Shown one piece after another: positions 29,839 to 36,646 of a stretch of 36,646 bases of DNA; position 1 is the first letter of the stretch, and every line of letters begins with the position of its first letter. The notes beneath the pieces are model-generated. The model made no database searches. It had not been told where the DNA came from and saw only the letters and a list, made by a program, of their open reading frames with translations. Source of the stretch: Chloroflexota bacterium (lineage in GTDB: Bacteria; Chloroflexota; Dormibacteria; CF-121); NCBI GenBank assembly GCA_005881425.1, contig VBIC01000049.1, positions 1-36,646 on the forward strand, written 5' to 3'. Both the position numbers and the translations under genes were made by a program.

Positions 29839-31193
29839 TCGCCCCCTCCCTCGGCCGGCGGGCCCTGGTCATCGGCTTCGGGGTGAGCGGTCGGGCCAGC
29901 GCCCGCTACCTGCGCGATCACGGCCTGGCGGTTAGAGTCGCCGACCGGGCCGACACGCCGTCGCTGCGGGCGGCGCTGGCGGAGCTTGGGCTGGAGGGCC
30001 GCCTGGGCGGCTACGCGCCCGAGGATCTCGACGGCGTGGACCTGGTCGTAGTCAGCCCCGGCGTCCCCTGGGACCTGCCGCTGGTAGAGGCGGCGCGCGG
30101 CCGCGGCATCCGGATCACGAGTGAGCTGGACCTCTTCTTCTCTGCCTGCAGGCAGCCGGTGGTCGGTATCACCGGTACCAATGGCAAGACCACGACCACC
30201 GCCCTGGCCGCCGACCTGCTCCGCGCCGGCGGCCTGCGGGTCCTGCGCGGCGGCAACATCGGCGAGCCGGTACTCGATCGTGTCGACCGGCTCGAGGCAG
30301 ACGAGTGGGTGGTCCTGGAGCTGAGCAGCTTCCAGCTGGAATCGATCGCTCGGCCGCGCCTGCGCATCGGGGCGGTGCTGAACGTGACCGCGGACCACCT
30401 GGACCGGCACGGGACCTTCGAGCGCTATCGCGAGCTGAAAGCCAAGGCGGTGCGTTCCATGGACGCTGACGGGGTCGCTCTGCTCAACCGCGACGATCCC
30501 GCGGCCTGGAGCATGCGGTCGCAGACGGCGGCGCGCGTGATCCCCTTCTCGACCCGAGAGCCGTCGATTGGGGAAGGCGTGGTCGCGGAGGGAGGATGGG
30601 TCAGAGCGGGATCGACCCCGGTGCTGCCGGTTGCGGCGATCCAGCTCAAGGGCGAGCACAACGTCAGCAACGTACTCGCCGCCGTGGGAGTGGGGTGGGC
30701 GGCGGGGCTCGCCCTGGAGCCCATGGCCGAGGCGGTCCGCTCCTTTTCCGGCCTCGAGCACCGGCTGGAGCTGGTCGGCGATTTCGGCGGCATCCGCTGG
30801 TACAACGATTCGAAGGCCACCACCCCCGAGTCGACCTATCGCGCGCTCGAGGCCTTCTCCGAACCGATAGTGCTGATCGCCGGCGGGCGCAGTAAAGGCA
30901 CCGACCTGGCGCCGCTGGCGCGAGCCATCGCGGCGCGGGCGACGGCGCTGGTCGCAATCGGAGAGACCGGACCCGAGCTGGTGGAACGGGTGCGCGGCGA
31001 GGGGATGGCCTCCGCGGCGGTCGCGCCCAGCCTCGAGGACGCGGTGCGGCAGGCCCGTAACGCGGCCAGTGCCGGGTCGGTGGTCCTCCTCTCGCCGGCC
31101 TTCGCCAGCTACGACATGTTCCGTGACTACGAGGACAGGGGGCGCCGCTTCAAGGCCGCCGTGCTCGAGGAGGTGGGATCACGCGCCAGCTGA
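29835..31193 (+). CDS. murD: UDP-N-acetylmuramoyl-L-alanine:D-glutamate ligase
   Basis: MurD adds D-glutamate to UDP-MurNAc-L-Ala. The 452-residue protein has a Rossmann-like N-terminal domain (ALVIGFGVSGRASARYL, VVVSPGVPWDLPLV). The ATP loop GITGTNGKTTT is at 111-121, with the central ELSSFQLESIARPRL and LNVTADHLDRHGTFERY. The C-terminal domain has KGEHNVSNVLAAVGVG, WYNDSKATTPESTYRAL and LSPAFASYDMFRDYEDRG. The GTG at 29835 is used as start: it overlaps the mraY stop and begins just before the first strand. ftsW follows after a 35-bp gap. Confidence 0.95.
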   Translation: MIAPSLGRRALVIGFGVSGRASARYLRDHGLAVRVADRADTPSLRAALAELGLEGRLGGYAPEDLDGVDLVVVSPGVPWDLPLVEAARGRGIRITSELDLFFSACRQPVVGITGTNGKTTTTALAADLLRAGGLRVLRGGNIGEPVLDRVDRLEADEWVVLELSSFQLESIARPRLRIGAVLNVTADHLDRHGTFERYRELKAKAVRSMDADGVALLNRDDPAAWSMRSQTAARVIPFSTREPSIGEGVVAEGGWVRAGSTPVLPVAAIQLKGEHNVSNVLAAVGVGWAAGLALEPMAEAVRSFSGLEHRLELVGDFGGIRWYNDSKATTPESTYRALEAFSEPIVLIAGGRSKGTDLAPLARAIAARATALVAIGETGPELVERVRGEGMASAAVAPSLEDAVRQARNAASAGSVVLLSPAFASYDMFRDYEDRGRRFKAAVLEEVGSRAS

Positions 31194-31228
31194 CCGTCCC
31201 CGACGTCCAGCTGCTCTCGCGGCGCGCC

Positions 31229-32437
31229 TTGAGCCGCAGCATCCTCTGGCGGCGCGGCGACCAGGTACTGATCCTCGCCGCCGGAGCCCTGACGGTGTTC
31301 GGCCTGATCATGGTCTTCTCCGCCTCCGAGGTCCAGGGCTGGATGTTCTATCACAACTCGGCTTACTTCTTCGAGCGCCAGGGCCTCTGGTGCCTCCTGG
31401 GTCTGGGCCTGCTCTGGGTGGCGGCGCGTTTCGATTACCATCGCCTGCGCCGGATCGCCGCCCCCATCGCCCTGCTCACCGTCCTCCTGCTGGTTGCGGT
31501 GCTGCTGCCGCACGTCGGGCTGGAGCTGAACGGTGCGCGGCGCTGGCTGAGGCTGGGGCCGCTGCAGATGCAGCCGGCGGAGCTGGCCAAGATGGGCGGC
31601 CTGATATTCATGGCAGCCTGGCTGGACCGGCACCGGCTCGAGATCCGCTCGCTGGAAAAGGGAGTGGCGCCCTTTCTGGCCATGCTCGCGTTGCTCACCG
31701 GCCTCGTCATCGTGGAGCGCGACCTGGGGACCACCATGATCGTGGCCGTCATTCTCCTCTCCCAGTTCCTGGTGGCGGGCGGAAGGTGGCATCACCTGCT
31801 GCTCCTGCTCCTGGTGGTCGGCCTTGCGGCCGTCGTCTTCATCCAGATGGAGCCTTACCGGCTGCACCGGATCATGGCCTTCCTCCATCCCTGGTCGGAT
31901 CCGCTGTACACCGGCTTTCAGCCGATCCAGTCCTTGCTGGCCCTGGGATCCGGCGGCATCTTCGGCGTCGGCCTGGGACAGAGCATCCAGAAATATCTCT
32001 GGCTGCCCTTCGCCCACACCGACTTCATCTTCGCCATCATCGGCGAGGAGACCGGGCTCGTCGGGACGACCGCCGTGCTGGCCGGGTTCGCGCTCTTCAC
32101 CTATCGAGGCTTCCGGATCGCGCTCAAGGCTCCGGACGCCTTCGGGTCGCTGTGCGCCTGTGGGATCACGGTCTGGATCTCGTTCCAGGCATTGATCAAC
32201 GTGGCCGCCGTCACCGTGACCCTGCCCACGACCGGGATACCGCTGCCCTTCATCAGCTACGGCGGTTCGTCGCTCGCGCTCTCCTTGATGGCGGTCGGCA
32301 TACTGATCAACATTGCCTCGCAGGGGCAGAAGGTTGGATGGATCCGGCATGCGAGCATTGATCTCGGGCGGCGGTACGGGCGGACACCTGTTCCCGGCGA
32401 TCGCCGTCGCGCAGGCGCTCTTGCGGAGCGATCCTGA
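31229..32437 (+). CDS. ftsW: Septal peptidoglycan glycosyltransferase FtsW (SEDS family)
   Basis: FtsW polymerises glycan strands from lipid II together with FtsI. The ~402-residue protein has about ten helices and SEDS motifs: LTVFGLIMVFSASEVQGW, GARRWLRLGPLQMQPAELAK, the catalytic-loop region VIVERDLGTTMI, GFQPIQSLLALGSGG, AHTDFIFAIIGEETGLVG and LPTTGIPLPFISYGGSSL. The start is uncertain: TTG 31229 is used, but the frame is open further upstream, where AGGAGGTG (31168-31175) sits inside murD with no standard start codon at a suitable distance. The 3' end overlaps murG by 89 bp, so the last ~30 basic residues are encoded over the start of murG. Confidence 0.93.
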   Translation: MSRSILWRRGDQVLILAAGALTVFGLIMVFSASEVQGWMFYHNSAYFFERQGLWCLLGLGLLWVAARFDYHRLRRIAAPIALLTVLLLVAVLLPHVGLELNGARRWLRLGPLQMQPAELAKMGGLIFMAAWLDRHRLEIRSLEKGVAPFLAMLALLTGLVIVERDLGTTMIVAVILLSQFLVAGGRWHHLLLLLLVVGLAAVVFIQMEPYRLHRIMAFLHPWSDPLYTGFQPIQSLLALGSGGIFGVGLGQSIQKYLWLPFAHTDFIFAIIGEETGLVGTTAVLAGFALFTYRGFRIALKAPDAFGSLCACGITVWISFQALINVAAVTVTLPTTGIPLPFISYGGSSLALSLMAVGILINIASQGQKVGWIRHASIDLGRRYGRTPVPGDRRRAGALAERS

Positions 32438-33428
32438 GAGCGAGGTCCTCTACGTGGGCCGGCGCGGCGGGCTGGAAGAGGACGTGGTGCCCGGATACCG
32501 GATACCCTTCGCTACCATCAGCGCCGTCAAGCTGGACATGGAGACGCCCTGGGCCAACTGGCGGGTTCCCTTCGTCCTCCCCCGTGCGCTCTGGGAGGCA
32601 CGCCGGCTGGTGGCGGGTTTCAAGCCGAGCGTGGTCCTGGGCACCGGGGGCTACGTGAGCGCGCCCCTGATCGTGAGCGCGGCGGCTATGAGGGTCCCGA
32701 TCGTGCTCCAGGAGCAGAACTACCTGCCGGGAAGGGCCACGAGACTCCTCGGCCGCCTGGCGCGCGTGATCGCGACCGCCTACCTGGAGTCCGCGGCCTA
32801 CCTGGACGGCCGGCCCACGGTGGTCACCGGCACCCCGGTCCGCCCCGAGTTCCAGACCCCGCGCACCGACCTGCCTGAGCGGCCCAGGCGCATCCTGGTG
32901 CTGGGCGGGAGCCAGGGCGCTCATCGCATCAATCTGGCGCTGGCGGCCGCCCTGCCGGCCCTTGTGGAGCGCTCGGAGATCGAGGTGGCACACCAGACCG
33001 GCGGCCAGGACCTCGCTTTTATGGAGGCGGCCCGTGAGGCGCTGCCGGCCGCCGCCCGGGGACAATACCAGGCCTTTGCCTTCGCCGGCGACCTTGCGGC
33101 CCGGATGCGGGCCTCGGACCTCGTCCTGAGCCGGGCCGGAGCCAGCACGCTGAGCGAGGTCAGCGCCCTCGGCATCCCCATGATCCTGGTCCCCGGCGCC
33201 TTCGCCCGGGGCCATCAACGCCTCAACGCCCAGCCCTACGAGAGCGCCGGGGCGGCGGTGGTCATCCAGGACGCCGAGTGCGACGGACCCCGGCTCACCC
33301 GCGAGATCCAGGCCATCGTCGACGACCCCATCCGCTACCGGGCGATGATCCAGGCCATGCGCCTGCTTGGCCGGCCCCAGGCGGCGGAGGCGGTGGTCTC
33401 GCTCCTGCGGAAGGTGGCGCGCGCCTGA
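32349..33428 (+). CDS. murG: UDP-GlcNAc:lipid I N-acetylglucosaminyltransferase
   Basis: MurG converts lipid I to lipid II at the cytoplasmic face of the membrane. The 359-residue GT-B protein begins MRALISGGGTGGHLFPAIAV, with the first glycine-rich loop. It continues with KPSVVLGTGGYVSAPL, LQEQNYLPGRATRLL, VLGGSQGAHRINLAL for the second glycine loop, and SRAGASTLSEVSALGIPMIL for UDP-GlcNAc binding. The ATG 32349 starts exactly at the conserved loop strand; a frame starting at 32313 adds twelve unrelated residues. The murC-like gene starts in the stop codon (TGATG at 33426-33430). Confidence 0.95.
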   Translation: MRALISGGGTGGHLFPAIAVAQALLRSDPESEVLYVGRRGGLEEDVVPGYRIPFATISAVKLDMETPWANWRVPFVLPRALWEARRLVAGFKPSVVLGTGGYVSAPLIVSAAAMRVPIVLQEQNYLPGRATRLLGRLARVIATAYLESAAYLDGRPTVVTGTPVRPEFQTPRTDLPERPRRILVLGGSQGAHRINLALAAALPALVERSEIEVAHQTGGQDLAFMEAAREALPAAARGQYQAFAFAGDLAARMRASDLVLSRAGASTLSEVSALGIPMILVPGAFARGHQRLNAQPYESAGAAVVIQDAECDGPRLTREIQAIVDDPIRYRAMIQAMRLLGRPQAAEAVVSLLRKVARA

Positions 33429-34189
33429 TGCGGATCCACTTCATCGGTATCTGCGGCTCGGCCGTCTCCGGCCTGGCCCTGGTGGCGCATCAGCTCGGCC
33501 ACCAGGTGACGGGATCGGACGAGGAAGCCTATCCGCCGGCGACGGATCTGCTGACCGCCGCCGGGATCCCCTGGGTCGACGGGCACTCGGAGAAGAACCT
33601 GACACGCTGGCGTAGGCCCGACCTGGTGGTACAGGCTAACCAGGTGCGCCAGGACAACGTCGAGGCCGCGGCCGCCCGGCGCATGGGCCTGCGTGTCGTA
33701 AGCGAGGCAGAGTTCTGGGGCGAGCTCACCCGGGACCGCCTGCGGATCGCGGTCTGCGGGTCGCACGGGAAGACCACCACCGCCGCCCTGATCACCCACG
33801 TCCTGCGCCAGGCGCAGCGCAACCCCGGCTTTCGCCTGGGGACGTCGGCGCGGGACCTCGGGGCCGCGGCGGGCTGGGGAACGGGCCGGGAATTCGTCTT
33901 CGAGGGCGACGAGTACACCTCCGCCGCCTTCGACCCGCGCCCCAAGTTCCTTCACTTCGCGCCCCAGATCGCGGTCCTGCTCAACGTCGACTGGGACCAC
34001 CCCGACGTCTTCCCCGATCCGCAGGCCTACGAAGGAGTCTTCCGCCAGCTGGTCGAGTTCCTGGGCAGCGAGGACCGGCTGATCGCCTGCGGCGACGATC
34101 CGACGGTGCGCCGGTTGCTGCCGCGCACCCGGGCCGTGGTCGAGACCTATGGGCTGCGCGGCGGCGTCGACTGGCAGGCATGCGCCTGA
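33428..34189 (+). CDS. murC: MurC/Mpl-like ligase, N-terminal and ATP-binding part (first frame)
   Basis: Residues 1-253 carry a Mur-ligase N-terminal domain (IHFIGICGSAVSGLALVAHQ, VTGSDEEAYPPATDLL), the ATP loop GSHGKTTT (111-118) and the metal/substrate region EGDEYTSAAFDPRPKFLHF with VDWDHPDVFPD. Several of these read more like Mpl, the murein-peptide recycling ligase, than like classical MurC. At the position of murC in the cluster it most likely adds L-alanine to UDP-MurNAc. The frame ends at a TGA (34187-34189) after GGVDWQA, where relatives continue into the C-terminal domain. That domain follows immediately in another frame. A single missing base near 34178 would join them. Confidence 0.85.
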   Translation: MRIHFIGICGSAVSGLALVAHQLGHQVTGSDEEAYPPATDLLTAAGIPWVDGHSEKNLTRWRRPDLVVQANQVRQDNVEAAAARRMGLRVVSEAEFWGELTRDRLRIAVCGSHGKTTTAALITHVLRQAQRNPGFRLGTSARDLGAAAGWGTGREFVFEGDEYTSAAFDPRPKFLHFAPQIAVLLNVDWDHPDVFPDPQAYEGVFRQLVEFLGSEDRLIACGDDPTVRRLLPRTRAVVETYGLRGGVDWQACA

Positions 34190-34800
34190 GCGCCTGGCAT
34201 CGGGGAAAGGTGGTCGCAGTCGTCACCACGTTGATCCCGGGCGCCCACAACGCGTCCAACGCGCTGGCGGCGCTGGCCACCACGGTCCGCCTGGGCGTGT
34301 CCGCGGAGCTGGCCGTGGAAGCTATCGCGCGCTTTCGCGGGGCCGGACGTCGCTTCGAGGTCAGGGGGCAGGTCCATGGCATTACCGTGATCGACGACTA
34401 CGCCCACCATCCGAGCGAGGTCCGGGCGACTCTGAAGGCGGCCCAGGAACGCTTCCATCCTGGCCGCGTCCTGGCCCTCTTCGTCCCCCATACGTTCTCG
34501 CGGACGCTGGCCCTGCTCGACGGCTACGCCCGTGCCTTCGAGGGCTGCGAGCTGGCCCTGGTCGGGCCGATCGAGCCGGCCCGGGAACGGAATCAGGCGC
34601 ACACAGTCACCGCCGAGCAGGTGGCCGGCCGCATCGAGGGGGTGGCAGAGGTGGGAGTCGTCGACTCGGCGCGTTCCGCCGCCTACCGGCTGGCGGCCGC
34701 GGCGCGGCCCGGTGACGCCATCGTCTGCATGTCCGTGGGCGGATTCGACGACGTGGTGGGGAAGACGCTCGAGGTCCTGGAGCGGTCTCCGGTTGCCTGA
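34180..34800 (+). CDS. murC: MurC/Mpl-like ligase, C-terminal part (second frame)
   Basis: This 206-residue segment continues the same ligase: RLSAWHRGKVVAV, the linker IPGAHNASNALAALATT, then the C-terminal domain with VIDDYAHHPSEVRATLKAAQ. The later LALFVPHTFSRTLALLDG and IVCMSVGGFDDVVGKTL also fit. YAHHP-S-E and the PHTFSRT stretch are MurC-like. Its ATG at 34180 overlaps the first frame by ten bases, so independent translation by re-initiation is possible, but the join falls in mid-domain boundary sequence and a one-base error or mutation is simpler. Together the two parts give about 460 residues, the normal MurC length. ddl overlaps its end by eight bases. Confidence 0.85.
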   Translation: MRLSAWHRGKVVAVVTTLIPGAHNASNALAALATTVRLGVSAELAVEAIARFRGAGRRFEVRGQVHGITVIDDYAHHPSEVRATLKAAQERFHPGRVLALFVPHTFSRTLALLDGYARAFEGCELALVGPIEPARERNQAHTVTAEQVAGRIEGVAEVGVVDSARSAAYRLAAAARPGDAIVCMSVGGFDDVVGKTLEVLERSPVA

Positions 34801-35929
34801 GCGGCAGAGGCGGCTTCGAGTGGGCATCCTCTTCGGCGGGCGCTCCACCGAGCACGAGATTTCACTGCTCAGCGCCCAGTCGATCGCCAACGCCCTGGAG
34901 CCGGCGCGCTTCGAAGCCGTTCCCATCTACATCGACCGCGACGGTCGCTGGCAGGTGGGCGACTCGCTGCCTCGGCTGGTCGACGAAGCGAGTGCGCGCC
35001 GCCACGTCTACCTGCCGCCCGATCCGACCACCCACGGCCTGGTGCCCGCGGGCGAGCGGACACCGCAAGGGGGCGGAATGCCTTCGGTCGACGTCGTCTT
35101 CCCCGTCTTCCACGGGCTGAACGGCGAGGACGGGACGGTGCAGGGCTTGCTCGAGCTGGCCAACGTCCCCTACGTGGGGGCGGGAGTGCTGGGCTCGGCG
35201 CTGGGCCTGGACAAGATCTACATGAAGCGGGCCTTCAGCGCGGCCGGCCTGCCGGTGGTCGACTACGTGCCCATCGTCCGGCGGCGCTTCGAGCGGGACC
35301 CGGAGGCCGTGGCGGACGAGGTGGAGGCCAGGCTGGGATATCCCTGCTTCACCAAGTTCGCCAACTCGGGCTCGAGCGTGGGCACCTCCAAGGCTCACGA
35401 CCGCTCCGAGCTGCTGGCCGGCCTGCGCCTGGCGAGCGGCTTCGACCGCAAGCTCCTGGTGGAGCAGGCGATCGATGCGCGGGAGCTGGAGGTGAGCGTG
35501 CTCGGCAACGACGAGCCGGAGGCATCGATCGTGGGTGAGGTGGTGCCGGCTCACGAGTTCTACGACTACGAGGCGAAGTATCTCGACGAGGGGTCGGAGC
35601 TGCTGATCCCCGCCCCCATCCCGCCAGAGACCGCCGAGCAGGCTCGCCGCTACGCGCTCGCCGCCTTCACCGCGATCGACGCCGCGGGCATGGTGCGAGC
35701 CGACTTCTTCCTCGAGCGCGGCACCGGGAAGCTCTACCTCAACGAGGTCAACACCATCCCCGGCTTCACCAAGATCAGCATGTACCCCAAGCTCTGGGAG
35801 GCCTCAGGGCTTGCCTATTCGAAACTGGTCGAGCGGCTGATCGAGCTGGCGATGGAGCGGTTCAGGGACAAGCAGCGATCGCAGACCGCGATCGATTCCC
35901 GGCTGGTCTTAAGGGGGGAGACGCCGTGA
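34793..35929 (+). CDS. ddl: D-alanine:D-alanine ligase
   Basis: Ddl makes the D-Ala-D-Ala dipeptide used by MurF. The ~378-residue ATP-grasp protein starts near VGILFGGRSTEHEISLLSA, then has VFPVFHGLNGEDGTVQGLLE, FTKFANSGSSVGTSKAHD in the ATP-binding lid, and EFYDYEAKYLDEGS in the omega loop. The metal-binding end is ADFFLERGTGKLYLNEVNTI followed by PGFTKISMYP. TTG 34793 is preferred as start because it overlaps the preceding stop by eight bases and has GGAG ten bases upstream; GTG 34820 is the alternative. Its TGA overlaps the ftsQ GTG (GTGA). Confidence 0.95.
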   Translation: MPERQRRLRVGILFGGRSTEHEISLLSAQSIANALEPARFEAVPIYIDRDGRWQVGDSLPRLVDEASARRHVYLPPDPTTHGLVPAGERTPQGGGMPSVDVVFPVFHGLNGEDGTVQGLLELANVPYVGAGVLGSALGLDKIYMKRAFSAAGLPVVDYVPIVRRRFERDPEAVADEVEARLGYPCFTKFANSGSSVGTSKAHDRSELLAGLRLASGFDRKLLVEQAIDARELEVSVLGNDEPEASIVGEVVPAHEFYDYEAKYLDEGSELLIPAPIPPETAEQARRYALAAFTAIDAAGMVRADFFLERGTGKLYLNEVNTIPGFTKISMYPKLWEASGLAYSKLVERLIELAMERFRDKQRSQTAIDSRLVLRGETP

Positions 35930-36646
35930 GCGCCACCACCATCTCCCGGGCCCGTCGGCGCGCTCCTTCGAAGGCCCCGCCCGGACGGCCGCCGTCGGCC
36001 TCGGTGCGAGGCTGGCTGTGGGCCCTCGGCCAGGTGGCCATCCTGGGAGGGGAGGTCTTCCTCCTCCTCTTCATCCTCGCCCAGCCCGTCTTCCGGGCCA
36101 CCGAGGTGCGTGTCGGCGGCCTCCGCCATCTGACCTCCGCCCAGGTCCGGGCCACCCTCGCCCTGCCCGTCGATCGCACCATCTTCTTCGTCGACCCCGA
36201 CGCCCTCGCGGCCAGGCTGGGAGGCCTTCCCTGGGTCCGCTCCGCCCAGGTCAGCCTGGGCCTCCCGGATCGGGTCGAGGTCAGGGTCACCGAGTGGTCG
36301 CCGGCGGCCGTGCTCACCCGAGGTGAGAGGTCTTACTACCTGAACGAGCGCGGGATCGTGCTCGACGCGGCGGACGAGGCCCGCGGGCTGCCGGTGGTCG
36401 ACCCTGCCGGCAGCGGGCCGGTCAGAGCGGGCGACGCCGCCCTGGATCCGGAGCTGGTCCGGATGCTGATCGCCCTCCAGCGCGGCTTCTATTCGGCCTT
36501 CCACGTCCGGGTCCTGTCCTTCAGCCTCGATGCCCAGCAGGCGCTGACCCTGCGCACCGACCGGGGCTTCACGATAATCTTCGGCCAGATGGCGACCGGT
36601 GATCAGCGGGCGACCCTTACGCCCAAGCTGGCCGCGCTTCGCGCGC
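35926..36646 (+). CDS. ftsQ: Cell division protein FtsQ (cut by window end)
   Basis: FtsQ links the early and late divisome. The visible 240 residues show a basic, Pro-rich cytoplasmic tail (~1-32) and one membrane helix (ALGQVAILGGEVFLLLFIL). A POTRA domain follows (FRATEVRVGGLRHLTSAQVR, ...IFFVDPDALAARLGGLPWVR), and then the FtsQ beta-domain with YYLNERGIVLD. The GTG at 35926 overlaps the ddl stop and has an excellent ribosome site, AAGGGGGGAG (35911-35920), five bases upstream. The C-terminus, and probably ftsA/ftsZ, lie beyond the window. murB, often between murC and ftsQ, is absent. Confidence 0.93.
   Translation, partial: MSATTISRARRRAPSKAPPGRPPSASVRGWLWALGQVAILGGEVFLLLFILAQPVFRATEVRVGGLRHLTSAQVRATLALPVDRTIFFVDPDALAARLGGLPWVRSAQVSLGLPDRVEVRVTEWSPAAVLTRGERSYYLNERGIVLDAADEARGLPVVDPAGSGPVRAGDAALDPELVRMLIALQRGFYSAFHVRVLSFSLDAQQALTLRTDRGFTIIFGQMATGDQRATLTPKLAALRA

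Noticed and set aside
31168-31190. AGGAGGTG inside murD as the ftsW ribosome site
   Set aside because: Only ATC, ACG or CTG codons lie at or near a suitable distance in the ftsW frame; the match is explained by the Glu-Glu-Val codons of murD.
1-36646. CRISPR arrays, tRNA genes, insertion sequences or prophage genes
   Set aside because: No spaced direct repeats, tRNA-like cloverleaf sequence, transposase or integrase was recognised anywhere in the window.

Overview
The window is a 36.6 kb piece of a very GC-rich bacterial chromosome. It has short intergenic gaps, many ATGA/GTGA stop-start overlaps and frequent GTG/TTG starts. Several traits point to a Gram-positive-side (terrabacterial) lineage such as Candidatus Dormibacterota, Chloroflexota or a relative of Actinomycetota: a mycobacterial-Sdh1-like succinate dehydrogenase, actinobacterial-style branched-chain 2-oxoacid dehydrogenase genes, a compact dcw cluster, and many apparently leaderless genes with a -10 box 6-12 nt before the start codon. 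The phylum assignment is inference.

Left part (1-9538), housekeeping and cofactor genes: a truncated sdhB and an Sdh1-type membrane anchor, a YihY/BrkB membrane protein, rpiA, a few small unknown proteins, a DUF971 protein, thioredoxin, an unknown eight-helix membrane protein, and a small sulfite-oxidase-like molybdoenzyme. A TPP riboswitch then precedes a CytX-type permease and thiD (HMP salvage for thiamine), with an overlapping O-methyltransferase gene. A run of back-to-back hairpins lies just upstream of the riboswitch promoter.

Middle (9539-21811): a short stretch of visibly lower GC holds a secreted four-cysteine protein and a free-standing ClpX-type zinc finger. It is followed by an E1 alpha/beta pair of a 2-oxoacid dehydrogenase without E2 or E3. 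trpD comes next and is broken by what looks like a 10-nt deletion. Two convergent operons meet at a shared CTAG stop. On the plus strand are an isopropylmalate-dehydrogenase-like gene and a swivel-first aconitase-family fusion. On the minus strand are E1 alpha, E1 beta and E2 of a branched-chain 2-oxoacid dehydrogenase followed by a DRE-TIM acyl-transferring synthase. Together these encode the three activities of a 2-oxoacid chain-elongation cycle plus an enzyme that turns 2-oxoacids into acyl-CoA. This is the most interesting assembly in the window.

Right part (21978-36646): an RNase H fused to an NTF2-like domain, the RNase P RNA gene with a 15-bp terminator-like hairpin, and a dodecin gene. 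The division and cell-wall cluster follows: mraZ, rsmH, ftsL, ftsI, murF, mraY, murD, ftsW, murG, a murC/mpl-like gene in two frames, ddl and ftsQ (cut by the window end). The mraZ promoter is followed by three MraZ half-sites at exact 10-bp spacing. murE and murB are absent from their usual positions. Reading-frame anomalies at trpD, the mraZ-rsmH junction and murC need a check for assembly or sequencing error before any biological reading.
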